Assembly: GCA_903838355.1 (NCBI GenBank)
Contig: CAILYC010000031.1
Coordinates: 1-64,000 of the forward strand
Direction of reading: 5' to 3'
Source of the DNA: an uncultured Burkholderiales bacterium
GTDB taxonomy: Bacteria > Pseudomonadota > Gammaproteobacteria > Burkholderiales > Burkholderiaceae_C
Length of the DNA: 64,000 nucleotides
Shown here one piece after another: positions 54,448-63,922 of this stretch. The first letter of the stretch is position 1. Every line of letters starts with the position of its first letter. The translations under genes and the position numbers were made by a program. The notes under the pieces are model-generated. The model had not been told where the DNA came from and ran no database searches. It saw only the letters and a program-made list of their open reading frames with translations.

Positions 54448-56121
54448 CTACAGCGCATCGCTGGCAAAGTCTGCCAGTCTTGAGCGCTCGCCTCGGGCCA
54501 AGGTGATGTGTCCACCATGTGGCCAGCCCTTGAATTTGTCCACTGCATAGGTCAGTCCCGAGGAGCCTTCGGTGAGGTAGGGCGTGTCGATTTGTGCCAA
54601 GTTGCCCATGCAGATGATTTTGGTGCCAGGGCCTGCCCGGGTAATGAGTGTTTTCATTTGCTTGGGGGTCAAGTTCTGGGCCTCATCGATGATCACGTAT
54701 TTGTTCAAAAAGGTGCGACCGCGCATGAAGTTCAAGCTCTTGATTTTGATGCGACTTCGGATGAGCTCATTGGTGGCAGCACGCCCCCATTCGCCAGAAC
54801 CGGTGTCGGTCTTGGCCAAGACCTCCAAATTGTCGTCCAAGGCGCCCATCCAAGGGCCCATTTTTTCTTCTTCAGTGCCGGGCAAGAAGCCGATGTCTTC
54901 ACCCACACTCACAGTCGCGCGCGTCATGATGATCTCGGTGTAGCGCCTGTCGTCGAGCACTTGGGTCAGACCTGAGGCCAGGGCCAACAAGGTTTTACCA
55001 GTTCCCGCTGTTCCCGTCAAAGTGACAAAATCGATATCAGGGTCCAAGAGCAAATTGAGGGCAAAATTTTGCTCACGGTTTCTGGCGGTCACTCCCCAAA
55101 CGGCATTCTTGACATGATTGAAGTCTTTGAGGGTTTTAAAAACAGCGGTTTTGCCGCGAATTTCAGTGACCCGTGCGTAAAGGCTGGGTTCACCTGGGGA
55201 CTCAAAGAACACAAATTGATTGATGTGCAAGTCCGGCACGATGGGACCTGTAATGCGGTAAAAGGTGTGACTGCCGCTTTGCCAGCTCTCGACGGTTTTA
55301 CCGTTCTTGAGCCAAAAGTCTGCAGGCAAGGACAGCCAGCCGCTGTAGAGGAGGTCGCCGTCTTCCAGCGTTTTGTCGTTTTGATAGTCCTCTGCGGCCA
55401 GGCCCAAGGCGCGTGCTTTCACGCGCATATTGATGTCTTTGGAGACCAGCACCACTTCACGCTGGGGGTGAAGTTTGCCCAGTGCTTGCACGACGCCTAA
55501 AATTTGATTGTCCGCTTTGCCCTGGGGTAAGCTCAAGGGCAGTTCTGCCACCAAGGCTTGGGTTTGAAAAAAGAGCTTGCCACCCACCTCTTTGTGGCCT
55601 GTGCCTGAGAGGGGTAAGCCGTTGATCATGTCGGACTCGACGGTGGCGGCCAAGGCATCCAAGGATCGACTGGTTTGGCGGGCATTCCTGGCCACTTCGG
55701 TCATGCCTTTTTTGTGACCATCGAGCTCTTCGAGCACGATCATGGGCAAAAAGACATCGTGTTCTTCAAAGCGAAACAAGCACATCGGGTCGTGCATCAG
55801 CACGTTGGTGTCCAAGACAAAGAGCTTTGTGACGTCGGTGCTTTTTTTCTTGCTGGCTTTGGGCTTGGGAGTGGCCGTGATGGTGTAAGGGGTTGTCGGT
55901 TTTTTCTCCAAACCGCTTGAAGCGCTGCCGCCCAAAGTGGCGGAGTGGGGCTCGTGTTTGAAGGGTTCAGGGGTCTTCAATGCTTGCGGTTTAGGGTCGA
56001 GGGGACTGTTTTGAAACGATGCCACTTGTTGTCGCTTGGCGCTTTTGCCTGAACTGGCGCTTTGTGTGGCGTCAGGGCTCAAGAGTGAAGCGCGTTTGGA
56101 GGGTGCTGGGGGCAATGGCAT
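54448..56121 (-). CDS. PhoH-family protein with N-terminal PIN domain (PhoH2 type)
   Basis: Predicted RNA helicase/ribonuclease of 557 residues. After a disordered 95-residue start comes a PIN nuclease domain (LFVLDTNVLMHDP with D104; VLEELDGHKKG), an OB-like linker with FESPGEPSLYARV, then the PhoH ATPase with Walker A GTAGTGKT at 370-377 and VIIDEAQNLTPKQMKTLITR. This PIN-PhoH fusion cuts and unwinds RNA in mycobacteria. ATG at 56121. Downstream of the peroxiredoxin but separated from it by a terminator. Confidence 0.93.
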   Translation of the reverse strand: MPLPPAPSKRASLLSPDATQSASSGKSAKRQQVASFQNSPLDPKPQALKTPEPFKHEPHSATLGGSASSGLEKKPTTPYTITATPKPKASKKKSTDVTKLFVLDTNVLMHDPMCLFRFEEHDVFLPMIVLEELDGHKKGMTEVARNARQTSRSLDALAATVESDMINGLPLSGTGHKEVGGKLFFQTQALVAELPLSLPQGKADNQILGVVQALGKLHPQREVVLVSKDINMRVKARALGLAAEDYQNDKTLEDGDLLYSGWLSLPADFWLKNGKTVESWQSGSHTFYRITGPIVPDLHINQFVFFESPGEPSLYARVTEIRGKTAVFKTLKDFNHVKNAVWGVTARNREQNFALNLLLDPDIDFVTLTGTAGTGKTLLALASGLTQVLDDRRYTEIIMTRATVSVGEDIGFLPGTEEEKMGPWMGALDDNLEVLAKTDTGSGEWGRAATNELIRSRIKIKSLNFMRGRTFLNKYVIIDEAQNLTPKQMKTLITRAGPGTKIICMGNLAQIDTPYLTEGSSGLTYAVDKFKGWPHGGHITLARGERSRLADFASDAL

Positions 56122-56221
56122 GGGGTGTGTCTAGGTGAATTGAAAATGATGGGGGGACAAAAAAGCGTGAGCAGCATCTCGCTGGCCATGGGGTTTGATG
56201 TGGCGTTTTGCAGCAGACAAT

Positions 56222-56249
56222 AAAAAGCCGCCAAGGCGACTTGGCGGCC
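56222..56249 (-). terminator. Rho-independent terminator after the peroxiredoxin gene
   Basis: On the minus strand GCCGCCAAG (56248-56240), loop TCGC, CTTGGCGGC (56235-56227), then TTTTTA. Confidence 0.9.
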
Positions 56250-56414
56250 GTGTGCAAGACAAGAACAAAAGGGTCATGGAGGCTTGAGCGTTCAAGAGGG
56301 GATGGTCAAAAGTGACTGGCCAAACAACATCGTTGAAACATCATAACCCACTGAAATGACGACGCTGAGAAATACTTTCTCTAGGGGCTTTGCTCGGGGG
56401 GTGAAGGCAGGCTT

Positions 56415-56906
56415 TTAAGCGACGGCGGCAGTAGCGGGTTTTTTCAAGGCTTTGACAGCTTTGAGAACTTCGTCCACGTGGCCAGGGACCTTGAGGCCGC
56501 GCCACTCTTCTTTAAGTAGGCCATCGGCGCCCACCAAAAAAGTGCTGCGCTCGATGCCTTTGACTTTTTTGCCATACATAATTTTGTTTTTCACAACACC
56601 AAACATGTGACACATTTTCTCTTCCGTGTCTGCAATCAACTCGAAGGGGAGTTCAAGTTTGGTTTTGAAGTCGTCGTGGGACTTCATGTTGTCGCGAGAT
56701 ACTCCAAAAATCACCGCCCCAGCCTTGGTGAAGTCTTTGTACTTGTCGCGAAATTGCATGGCCTCTGTGGTGCAGCCTGGTGTATTGTCTTTGGGGTAAA
56801 AGTAAAGCACCACAATCTTGCCCGTGTGCGAGTGATTGGTCACTCGCAAGCCGCCAGTTGCAATGGACTCAAATTCAGGAAGGGGTTTGTTGACAACGAT
56901 TGCCAT
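56415..56906 (-). CDS. bcp: Peroxiredoxin, BCP/PrxQ type
   Basis: Thiol peroxidase of 163 residues that reduces organic and hydrogen peroxides. The active loop YPKDNTPGCTTEAMQFRD carries the peroxidatic cysteine. The second cysteine found five residues later in many BCPs is methionine here, so it is a 1-Cys form or uses another partner. The C-terminal tail is alanine-rich. I start at ATG 56906; the frame is open for 84 more bases upstream without homology. Followed by a strong terminator before phoH. Confidence 0.92.
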   Translation of the reverse strand: MAIVVNKPLPEFESIATGGLRVTNHSHTGKIVVLYFYPKDNTPGCTTEAMQFRDKYKDFTKAGAVIFGVSRDNMKSHDDFKTKLELPFELIADTEEKMCHMFGVVKNKIMYGKKVKGIERSTFLVGADGLLKEEWRGLKVPGHVDEVLKAVKALKKPATAAVA

Positions 56907-57228
56907 AGATCTTCTATCCAATGTGACATAAGGGGCCGCACAGTCTAGGCGGCAACCTGCTATTTTAACTTGAATTTGAGTCAATCCCAAGGCCCCAGAG
57001 CGCTAATTTTAGGACGCTCTGACTTGTGCGTGATGGCGCAAAACAAGGTATTTGCAGGCCAAATTGAATCCATTGTGCAGGCCCGGTTTTTGGGTTCCAA
57101 TCCCCCCATCAGCGCATTAAGAAGAGGATTTTTTGAACAAATGTGAGCGCATTTCCCGCCCTCGGCGCGAGCCAGGGGGGGTCTAGCGAAGGGGATTGCT
57201 AACGCGCCCCAGTCCTGCGAGCGCTGCG

Positions 57229-57307
57229 AGCGCTGACGGTCTTGAAACTCCGGCGTCAGTGCTTTTCGCCGATACTGGGCCACGAACACCACAGGTGGTT
57301 TATGTTA
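57229..57307 (-). pseudogene. Fragment of IS200-type tnpA (Y1 transposase)
   Basis: Minus-strand translation reads VVFVAQYRRKALTPEFQ, the conserved start of the HUH/Y1 transposase (usual form HVVFVPKYRRK). An in-frame stop sits just upstream and the catalytic HUH and tyrosine regions are not recognisable downstream. Confidence 0.6.
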
Positions 57308-57380
57308 CAACCCCGTGAGAGCTTGAGCGATGGTTGTTTTACCTTCTTGCGACATGATTTTGGCTGTGCATAATACCAGT

Positions 57381-57776
<396 letters not shown>

Positions 57777-57780
<4 letters not shown>

Positions 57781-57868
57781 AGTCGTCAGGGTGGCAACAC
57801 CCAGGCGCTTGGGTCGTTGACCCAAGAAACCACCGCGACAGCCTAGGCTTAGCGGGGGGAGAATTCAT
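57777..57868 (+). ncRNA. Right end of TnpB element, candidate omega RNA scaffold, copy 2
   Basis: Ungapped match to 2240-2331, 80 of 92 bases. The same first two stem-loops are kept exactly (GGGTG-GCAA-CACCC and GGGTC-GTT-GACCC); the third keeps CCGC/GCGG. Ends at GAATTCAT, then an unrelated flank. With no intact tnpB near it this is a relic unless a TnpB elsewhere uses it. Confidence 0.55.
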
Positions 57869-58142
57869 CAATTTGGAGGGTTCAGTGGTTGACTCATCTG
57901 CAATCATGGTTATTGTTGAGAAAAAGTGCCTCTTCACCCGCATTTTGGCAAGGCCTCCCAAAGTTTTCTTGAATTTGCATGTGCGCCGGTACTTTGATGC
58001 AATGGTCGGGGATGGTGAACGGCGATCAATGAACGCTTAAATTTGGCCGTTGGCATCATGCCTTTGGATGCAAAAAAGTTGGATTTTGCTCGTGATGGTT
58101 GCACGAATGACGGTAGGGATGGGTCTGCGTCGCAGGCCTATG

Positions 58143-58172
58143 AAACGTTAAACCGGCAAACGTTAAACCGGC
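58143..58172. repeat. 15-base tandem duplication at the end of the Rieske gene
   Basis: AAACGTTAAACCGGC twice in a row. On the minus strand each copy encodes Pro-Val-stop, so the duplication repeats the end of the coding sequence. Confidence 0.9.
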
Positions 58173-59428
58173 TGGGCTTCATGGTGTTGCCATTGGCTGG
58201 ATTTTTCCACAATGGCTTGAAATGAGCAAGTGCTCAAGGGGGCTTGTCGCCTACCCACACCAATGGGAGCCTCACCCCGCGCAAAGGCCTGAACTTCATG
58301 GAGCATTTGTTTTCGAAACTCCACAATCGCCAAGTCGCTCGCTCCTAGCCGATCGTGCGACCTCTTGGTGATGGCGCCCATGGTCACCCACATGGACAAG
58401 TCCTGGTTGGGGATGCCTTGAATGCCGGTGTAGTTGCCCGCTTTCATGGCTTGGCGGTCTTGTAAAAAATGATTTTGCACGTTGCGAATGGGGTGGTATT
58501 GCTCATCCACGTCCACCCCTTTTTGCGTGTGCAAAAACGCTCTCCAAGCCTGAGTGTCGGGTGTTGTTGCGGCGTCCCCCCAAGCGATGAAGTGAAATGC
58601 GGTGTGGGTATCGTCCACCGCCGTGTTGATGTTGGCCACGTTGTAGGCGTTGTTGGGGGGGATGAGGGCAGAAGCGGGCGCCAAAAACACCGTGCAGCGC
58701 ACATAGTCGTGGGTGGAGGCTTTTTCAATGGGACGACGAATGGCGACGTAGCGAAAGCCATAGGGTTCGATCTGGGCTTGCATGCGCGGTGCTTTGTCGG
58801 TGCTCGGGCGCAGCCAGGTTTTGTCATCGGCAAAGGCGCCATTGAGGCGCGCGGGCATCATGTCCGAGGAGTGAAGGGATGAGCTGTGGGCCGAGTCGAT
58901 TTGACCCTCCAATATTTGGGCCCAGTTGCAAGGAATGATCATTTTGCAAATCGACACCCGTACATGCTCGTTGGGCGCCCAAGGCGGTGGCGTGAAGGGT
59001 GTGAAGGTATCTTTTGCCCCCATATAGCACCACACAAAGCCGCCCCACTCTAGGGCTGGGTATGCGGTGTGCTGCACTTTGCCCGGCAAGCTGCTCAAGC
59101 TCGGCTCGGAGCTCATCTCCAAGACCTCGCCACTCACACTCATCTTCCAGCCATGGTAGAGACAGCGCAGTCCCCCATGCTCGTTGCGCCCATAGACCAA
59201 GGAGACGCCGCGGTGAGGGCAAAATTCGCCCATCACCCCCACCAAACCCAGGGTGTCTTTAAAAACCACCAAGTCTTCTCCCAGGACACGCGCGCGCACC
59301 GGTGCACCATCAGGTTCGGGCACTTCCTCACTCAAGCACACCGCTTGCCAGTGGCGACGCATGAGCTGGCCCATGGGAGCATCGCCTTCAACACGGGAGA
59401 TCAATTGGTTTTCTTCTTCGGTCATCAT
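58163..59428 (-). CDS. Rieske aromatic oxygenase, phthalate-dioxygenase type
   Basis: Single-component-oxygenase (alpha-only) Rieske protein of 421 residues. 2Fe-2S ligands C70-H72 (EFCPHRG) and C89-H92 (RCLYHGW). Mononuclear iron: bridging D178 with H181 and H186 in EGQIDSAHSSSLHSS. The sequence plan, with LMRRHWQAVCLSEEVPEPDGAPVR at the start, is that of phthalate 4,5-dioxygenase and relatives that hydroxylate or demethylate aromatic acids. Its partners are the divergent reductase (59509) and dihydrodiol-type dehydrogenase (60462). Substrate not proven. Confidence 0.92.
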   Translation of the reverse strand: MMTEEENQLISRVEGDAPMGQLMRRHWQAVCLSEEVPEPDGAPVRARVLGEDLVVFKDTLGLVGVMGEFCPHRGVSLVYGRNEHGGLRCLYHGWKMSVSGEVLEMSSEPSLSSLPGKVQHTAYPALEWGGFVWCYMGAKDTFTPFTPPPWAPNEHVRVSICKMIIPCNWAQILEGQIDSAHSSSLHSSDMMPARLNGAFADDKTWLRPSTDKAPRMQAQIEPYGFRYVAIRRPIEKASTHDYVRCTVFLAPASALIPPNNAYNVANINTAVDDTHTAFHFIAWGDAATTPDTQAWRAFLHTQKGVDVDEQYHPIRNVQNHFLQDRQAMKAGNYTGIQGIPNQDLSMWVTMGAITKRSHDRLGASDLAIVEFRKQMLHEVQAFARGEAPIGVGRRQAPLSTCSFQAIVEKSSQWQHHEAQPV

Positions 59429-59508
59429 GGGCTTGGCCTGTAAGGGGGCGGTAAAGTGGGTTAAAATTATTAGGTCTCTAAGTTTATCCTACTCCTTTGG
59501 TGTTCCTG

Positions 59509-60462
59509 ATGGCTGCAAACCCTAAAACGCTGCGTGTGTTGCAAAAAGACATGCTGACCCCTGACATTGCCTGGTTCAAGCTGGGCGCTATGGACGGTCA
59601 AGCTCTGGCCCCATTCACCCCGGGGGCGCATTTGAGTGTGGTGACCCCCAGTGGTCAAACACGCGCCTATTCGCTGTGCAGTGACCCGCACGACCTGAGC
59701 GCCTACGCCTTGGCCATCAAGCGCGAAGCCTCAGGTCACGGCGCGTCCAAAAGCATGGTCGATCTCCTTGAAGTGGGCCATACCCTAGAGGTCAAAGCAC
59801 TGGCCAATTATTTTGAGTTGGCCTACGACGTGCCGGAATATATTTTTGTGGCCGGTGGGATTGGCATCACGCCCATTTTGTCCATGATGCTTCACCTCCA
59901 GGGTTTGGGTGAAAAACGCTTCAAACTATATTTTTGCACCCGCTCTACTGAGTCCACCCCGTTCCTGGACTTGTTCACCAGCGAGCCCTTGGCCTCTCAT
60001 GTTCACCTCCACCACGACCAGGGTCTAGCCGGCCAACAGTTTGATTTTTGGCCGCTCTTTGAGGTCCCCAAAGCCGCCCATATATATTGCTGTGGCCCTC
60101 AGGTCTTGATGGATGGCGTGAAAGACATGACTGGGCACTGGCCGAGTGAACACGTGCATTTTGAGAGTTTTGGCGCCGTCCAAGTGGCCCCCGAAGACAA
60201 TGAAACGTTTGAAGTGGTGCTTGCCAAATCGGGCCAGCGCCTGACTGTGCCCAAAGACCAAAGCATTTTGGAGGTCCTTCGATTGGCCGGGGTCCCTGTG
60301 CCCAGTTCCTGTGAAAGCGGCACCTGTGGCTCGTGCCGCACGCCACTCCTGTCGGGCGAGGTGGATCACCGCGACTTTGTGTTGATGGATGACGAGCAGA
60401 GTGGCCAAATCATGGTCTGTGTCTCGCGCGCCAAAGGCCCCTCATTGGTGCTTGACTTGTGA
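59509..60462 (+). CDS. PDR/VanB-family oxygenase reductase
   Basis: Electron-transfer partner of a Rieske oxygenase, 317 residues in three domains: FMN-binding (TRAYSLCSDP), NAD-binding (GGIGITPILSMM) and a C-terminal plant-type 2Fe-2S domain with CESGTCGSC and a final cysteine in IMVCVSRA. This order is that of phthalate dioxygenase reductase and VanB. I start at ATG 59509; a TTG at 59497 is possible. It may serve both Rieske systems of the window. Its stop overlaps the next gene by one base. Confidence 0.94.
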   Translation: MAANPKTLRVLQKDMLTPDIAWFKLGAMDGQALAPFTPGAHLSVVTPSGQTRAYSLCSDPHDLSAYALAIKREASGHGASKSMVDLLEVGHTLEVKALANYFELAYDVPEYIFVAGGIGITPILSMMLHLQGLGEKRFKLYFCTRSTESTPFLDLFTSEPLASHVHLHHDQGLAGQQFDFWPLFEVPKAAHIYCCGPQVLMDGVKDMTGHWPSEHVHFESFGAVQVAPEDNETFEVVLAKSGQRLTVPKDQSILEVLRLAGVPVPSSCESGTCGSCRTPLLSGEVDHRDFVLMDDEQSGQIMVCVSRAKGPSLVLDL

Positions 60463-61691
60463 TGCCAAGCAGGGCTTTGCGCATTGGTGTTGTCGGTTTG
60501 GGCCGCGCCTTTGGACTCATGCTGCCCACTTTCCTCCAAGACCCGCGCGTTCAACTCGTCGCCGCGACCGACCCTGGGGCGATGCCATGTCAGCAGTTTG
60601 AACGTGATTTTGGCGTGCGCTGCTCAGCCGACGCCAAAGCCCTGTGTGACAACCCCGAAGTCGACGTCGTCTTTATTGCCAGTCCCCACCAGTTCCATGC
60701 TGAACATGCGGTCACGGCCTTGCAGTCTGGCAAACACGTTTGGGTGGAAAAACCCATGGCCTTAACCTTGGCCGAGTGCTCTGCCATGGTGGATGCCGCA
60801 AGGCGAGCCAACCGGCTATTGATGGTGGGCCACAGCCACAGTTTTGATGCCCCCATTTTGCTCACCGCGCAGCTGATTCAAAGTGGCCAATTCGGTGCTG
60901 TGCGCATGCTCCACGCCCTCCAATACACCGATTTTTTGTACCGCGCCAGAAGACCCGAGGAGCTGAAAACGGCCCAAGGCGGTGGGGTGATCTTCAGCCA
61001 AGGCGCCCACCAAGTCGACGTTTGTCGGCTCCTGTGTGGTGGACTCGTTCGCCAAGTCCAAGCGCACTGCGGGGTCTGGGACGCGAGCCGCCCAACCGAA
61101 GGCGCCTACAGTGCACTCCTGCGGTTTGAAGGAGGGGCGTTTGCCTCACTCACTTACAGCGGTTATGGGCTCTTTGACAGCAATGACTGGATGGGCAATG
61201 TCGGTGAACTCGGGCACGACCTCAACGGTTTGCCCAAAGCGAAGAACAGAAGACTGCAAATTCAGCGCCAAGGCGAGCCCGATGCTGTAGCCCTCGAGGC
61301 CCACCTCAAAGCGCAAAGGAATTATGGGGGTGAGGGCTGGTCGGGCATGCAAGGCATAAAGCCCGCTGCCCATCACCAGCATTTTGGCCCTCTGATCGTG
61401 AGCTGCGACTTGGCCGACTTGAGGCCCACCCCCAAAGGCATCGCTGTGCATGGCATCGATGGCACCTCCATGATCGAATTGCCCCCTCCCATTGTTCCCC
61501 GTGTGGAGGTGATTGACGAGTTGTATGGGGCTATTGTGAAAGGTCAAGCCTTGCTCCACAGTGGCGAGTGGGCCCGAGCCACCTTGGAGGCGAGTTTGGC
61601 CATTTTGCAGGCCTCACAAACCGAAAGCCGTGTCAACGCGTTTCAATACCAGGTGTCGCCCGCTTGCGAGCTCGGTTCCTTGTCGCTTTAA
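60462..61691 (+). CDS. Gfo/Idh/MocA oxidoreductase, probable phthalate-dihydrodiol-type dehydrogenase
   Basis: NAD(P)-dependent dehydrogenase of 409 residues. N-terminal Rossmann fold (RIGVVGLGRAFGLMLPTF; LVAATDPG) and the family motif WVEKPMALTLAEC. In known 4,5-pathways a Gfo/Idh enzyme (Pht4, about 410 residues) oxidises the cis-dihydrodiol made by the Rieske oxygenase, and here it follows the reductase gene with overlapping stop and start (TGATG). I infer that role from family, length and neighbours. A decarboxylase (Pht5) is not in the window. Confidence 0.87.
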   Translation: MPSRALRIGVVGLGRAFGLMLPTFLQDPRVQLVAATDPGAMPCQQFERDFGVRCSADAKALCDNPEVDVVFIASPHQFHAEHAVTALQSGKHVWVEKPMALTLAECSAMVDAARRANRLLMVGHSHSFDAPILLTAQLIQSGQFGAVRMLHALQYTDFLYRARRPEELKTAQGGGVIFSQGAHQVDVCRLLCGGLVRQVQAHCGVWDASRPTEGAYSALLRFEGGAFASLTYSGYGLFDSNDWMGNVGELGHDLNGLPKAKNRRLQIQRQGEPDAVALEAHLKAQRNYGGEGWSGMQGIKPAAHHQHFGPLIVSCDLADLRPTPKGIAVHGIDGTSMIELPPPIVPRVEVIDELYGAIVKGQALLHSGEWARATLEASLAILQASQTESRVNAFQYQVSPACELGSLSL

Positions 61692-61706
61692 AGACCCTTG
61701 CCCGGT

Positions 61707-62216
61707 ATGCCCACATCCACCGCACGCCGTGAACGCTTTGACGTGCTCAAGCATTGGCAAGAAGACGTTCCCCAAGACCGCTTGGCCCACTTGGTCAAGG
61801 ACACCGCCCGCGCTTACACGCGATCCCTGCAAGTGCGCTTGGCACGCCATCAAGTGGCCTTTGGGCATTGGGCTTTTTTGCGCATCTTGTGGCAAAAGGA
61901 TGGTCTCACCCAACGCGAGCTGAGTTTGAGGGCGGGGGTGATGGAGCCCACCACTTTCAGTGCCTTGAAGGCCATGCAGGGCTTGGGCTATATCGAGATT
62001 CGACATTTGGCGCAAAATAAAAAAAATAAACACGTTTTCCTGACCGCTATGGGGCAAGCCTTGCGCAAAAAACTCGTTCCCTTGGCCCAACAAAGCAACC
62101 GTGTCAGTGTGGCGGGTTTGAGCCACGAAGAAGTGTTGCAAGCGCGCAAAGTGCTTTTGCATTTGCTCCACAACTTGGTGCAGGATTTGGATGCCCTTGA
62201 GGGTGATAATGTTTGA
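61707..62216 (+). CDS. MarR-family transcriptional regulator
   Basis: A 169-residue winged-helix regulator: HTH in GLTQRELSLRAGVMEPTTFSALKAMQGLGYI, wing in RHLAQNKKNKHVFLTAMG, flanking dimerisation helices. MarR proteins commonly bind aromatic acids, and this one follows the oxygenase/dehydrogenase genes by 15 bases on the same strand, so it likely controls the divergent module. I start at ATG 61707; a TTG at 61698 would add three residues. Confidence 0.9.
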   Translation: MPTSTARRERFDVLKHWQEDVPQDRLAHLVKDTARAYTRSLQVRLARHQVAFGHWAFLRILWQKDGLTQRELSLRAGVMEPTTFSALKAMQGLGYIEIRHLAQNKKNKHVFLTAMGQALRKKLVPLAQQSNRVSVAGLSHEEVLQARKVLLHLLHNLVQDLDALEGDNV

Positions 62217-62237
62217 CGCCAAAAAAGCGTCTACACC

Positions 62238-62618
62238 TCAGCGCTCGAGGATCAAGGCAGCGGCGACTTGTCGGCCTTCGCCGGCCAAAATGTTGTAAGT
62301 CCGACAAGCTGCGGGCGTGTCCATGCACTCAACGCCCAGGCGCTGGGCGTGCAGCGTTTTGAGCCAAGCCGGTGTTAAAAAGCGCAGTTTGGTGCCCGAG
62401 CCGAGCACAATGAGCTCGATGCCCTGGGCCTTCAAGGCGAGGAGCTCCTCCAAGTCGCTGTCGCCCAGTTGCTCAAAATGGGTCTTCACCCACGGCTTCA
62501 AGAGCCCTTGGGCGCTCAAGAATAGACTGCTCGTGTGGCGCACCCCATTCACCGCAATCCATTCTCGGTCGTAGCCCGTCACGGCGAGTGTGTCCATCTG
62601 ATCGGGTTGGAGTTTCAT
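62238..62618 (-). CDS. Mth938-like domain protein (DUF498)
   Basis: A 126-residue protein of the Mth938/NDUFAF3 fold. Recognisable parts are YDREWIAVNGVRHTSSLFLS, LIVLGSGTKLRFLTPAWLK and the C-terminal MDTPAACRTYNILAGEGRQVAAALI. The mitochondrial relative helps assemble complex I; the bacterial function is not known. It is convergent with the MarR gene and divergent from alaA. Confidence 0.88.
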   Translation of the reverse strand: MKLQPDQMDTLAVTGYDREWIAVNGVRHTSSLFLSAQGLLKPWVKTHFEQLGDSDLEELLALKAQGIELIVLGSGTKLRFLTPAWLKTLHAQRLGVECMDTPAACRTYNILAGEGRQVAAALILER

Positions 62619-62695
62619 GGGGGTAATGCTTAAAAAGGGGAAATTGTGTGTTCAAATTATAGGATTTCCCCACACAAGACCTCAAAGGAGGGGCT

Positions 62696-63922
62696 TTGAA
62701 AGCAATACTCAAATCCAGTAAATTGAACAACGTGTGCTACGACATTCGTGGGCCCGTCCTCGACTTGGCTCGTCAAATGGAAGAAGATGGCCACAAAATC
62801 ATCAAACTCAACATTGGCAATTTGGCCGTGTTTGGCTTTGATGCGCCTGAAGAAATTCAGCAAGACATGATCCGCAATTTGCCCAATTCGGCGGCCTATT
62901 CCGACAGCAAAGGCATTTTTGCTGCCCGAAAAGCCGTCATGCAATACAACCAGCAGCAAGGCATTGAAGGCGTTTTGCTCGATGACATCTATTTGGGCAA
63001 TGGTGCAAGCGAGCTCATTGTGATGGCCACCAATGCGCTTTTGAACGAGGGCGACGAAATGCTCTTGCCTGCGCCTGATTATCCGCTGTGGACCGCTGCG
63101 GTCTCCTTGTCCGGAGGTACGCCGGTGCACTACCTTTGCGATGAGAGCAACGGTTGGATGCCCAATTTAGACGATATGCGCGCCAAAATCACCCCCCAGA
63201 CCAAAGGCATTGTGGTGATCAACCCCAACAACCCCACGGGGGCCTTGTACTCTGAGGATCTGCTCAAGGCCATCGTGCAGCTCGCGCGAGAACACAATTT
63301 GGTGCTCATGGCCGATGAGGTCTATGACAAGGTGCTCTATGACGATCACGTGCACGTGGCCATGGGATCGCTCTCGACAGACGTGGTCACCCTCACCTTC
63401 AACTCTTTGTCCAAGAGCTACCGCTCCTGCGGCTACCGCGCGGGCTGGATGGTGGTCTCGGGCGACAAAAAACGCGCAAAAGACTACATCGAAGGCCTCA
63501 ACATGTTGTCTTCCATGCGCCTTTGTGCCAATGTGCCCGGTCAGTGGGCCATTCAAACGGCTTTGGGGGGTTATCAGAGCATCCAAGATTTGGTTGCACC
63601 TGGTGGGCGACTGCGCCGTCAAAGGGATTTGGCCTATGAGCTCATCACCGCCATTCCAGGGGTCACTTGTGTCAAGCCCAGTGCTGCGCTTTACATGTTC
63701 CCCAAGTTGGACCCCAAGCTTTACCCCATCAAAGATGATCAAGCCTTTATTCAAGACATGCTCCAAGAGACCAAGGTCTTGTTGGTGCAAGGCTCTGGGT
63801 TCAATTGGCCGCAAACCGACCACTTTCGCATCGTCTTTTTGCCTCACGAAGACGACTTGAGAGAAGCCGTCAAAAGAATCGCCAAATTTTTAGAACTTTA
63901 CCGTCAAAAGCAGACAACATGA
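62696..63922 (+). CDS. alaA: Pyridoxal-phosphate aminotransferase, alanine-synthesising type
   Basis: Fold type I aminotransferase of 408 residues, very like AlaA, which makes alanine from glutamate and pyruvate. PLP-site parts: GNGASELIVMATNALL, INPNNPTGALY, the lysine in NSLSKSYRSCGYRAGW and FRIVFLPHEDDL for the carboxylate. It starts with TTG at 62696 behind a strong AAAGGAG, since no ATG lies near the conserved N-terminus. It overlaps the hom start by ATGA, a frequent pairing in Burkholderiales. Confidence 0.93.
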   Translation: MKAILKSSKLNNVCYDIRGPVLDLARQMEEDGHKIIKLNIGNLAVFGFDAPEEIQQDMIRNLPNSAAYSDSKGIFAARKAVMQYNQQQGIEGVLLDDIYLGNGASELIVMATNALLNEGDEMLLPAPDYPLWTAAVSLSGGTPVHYLCDESNGWMPNLDDMRAKITPQTKGIVVINPNNPTGALYSEDLLKAIVQLAREHNLVLMADEVYDKVLYDDHVHVAMGSLSTDVVTLTFNSLSKSYRSCGYRAGWMVVSGDKKRAKDYIEGLNMLSSMRLCANVPGQWAIQTALGGYQSIQDLVAPGGRLRRQRDLAYELITAIPGVTCVKPSAALYMFPKLDPKLYPIKDDQAFIQDMLQETKVLLVQGSGFNWPQTDHFRIVFLPHEDDLREAVKRIAKFLELYRQKQTT

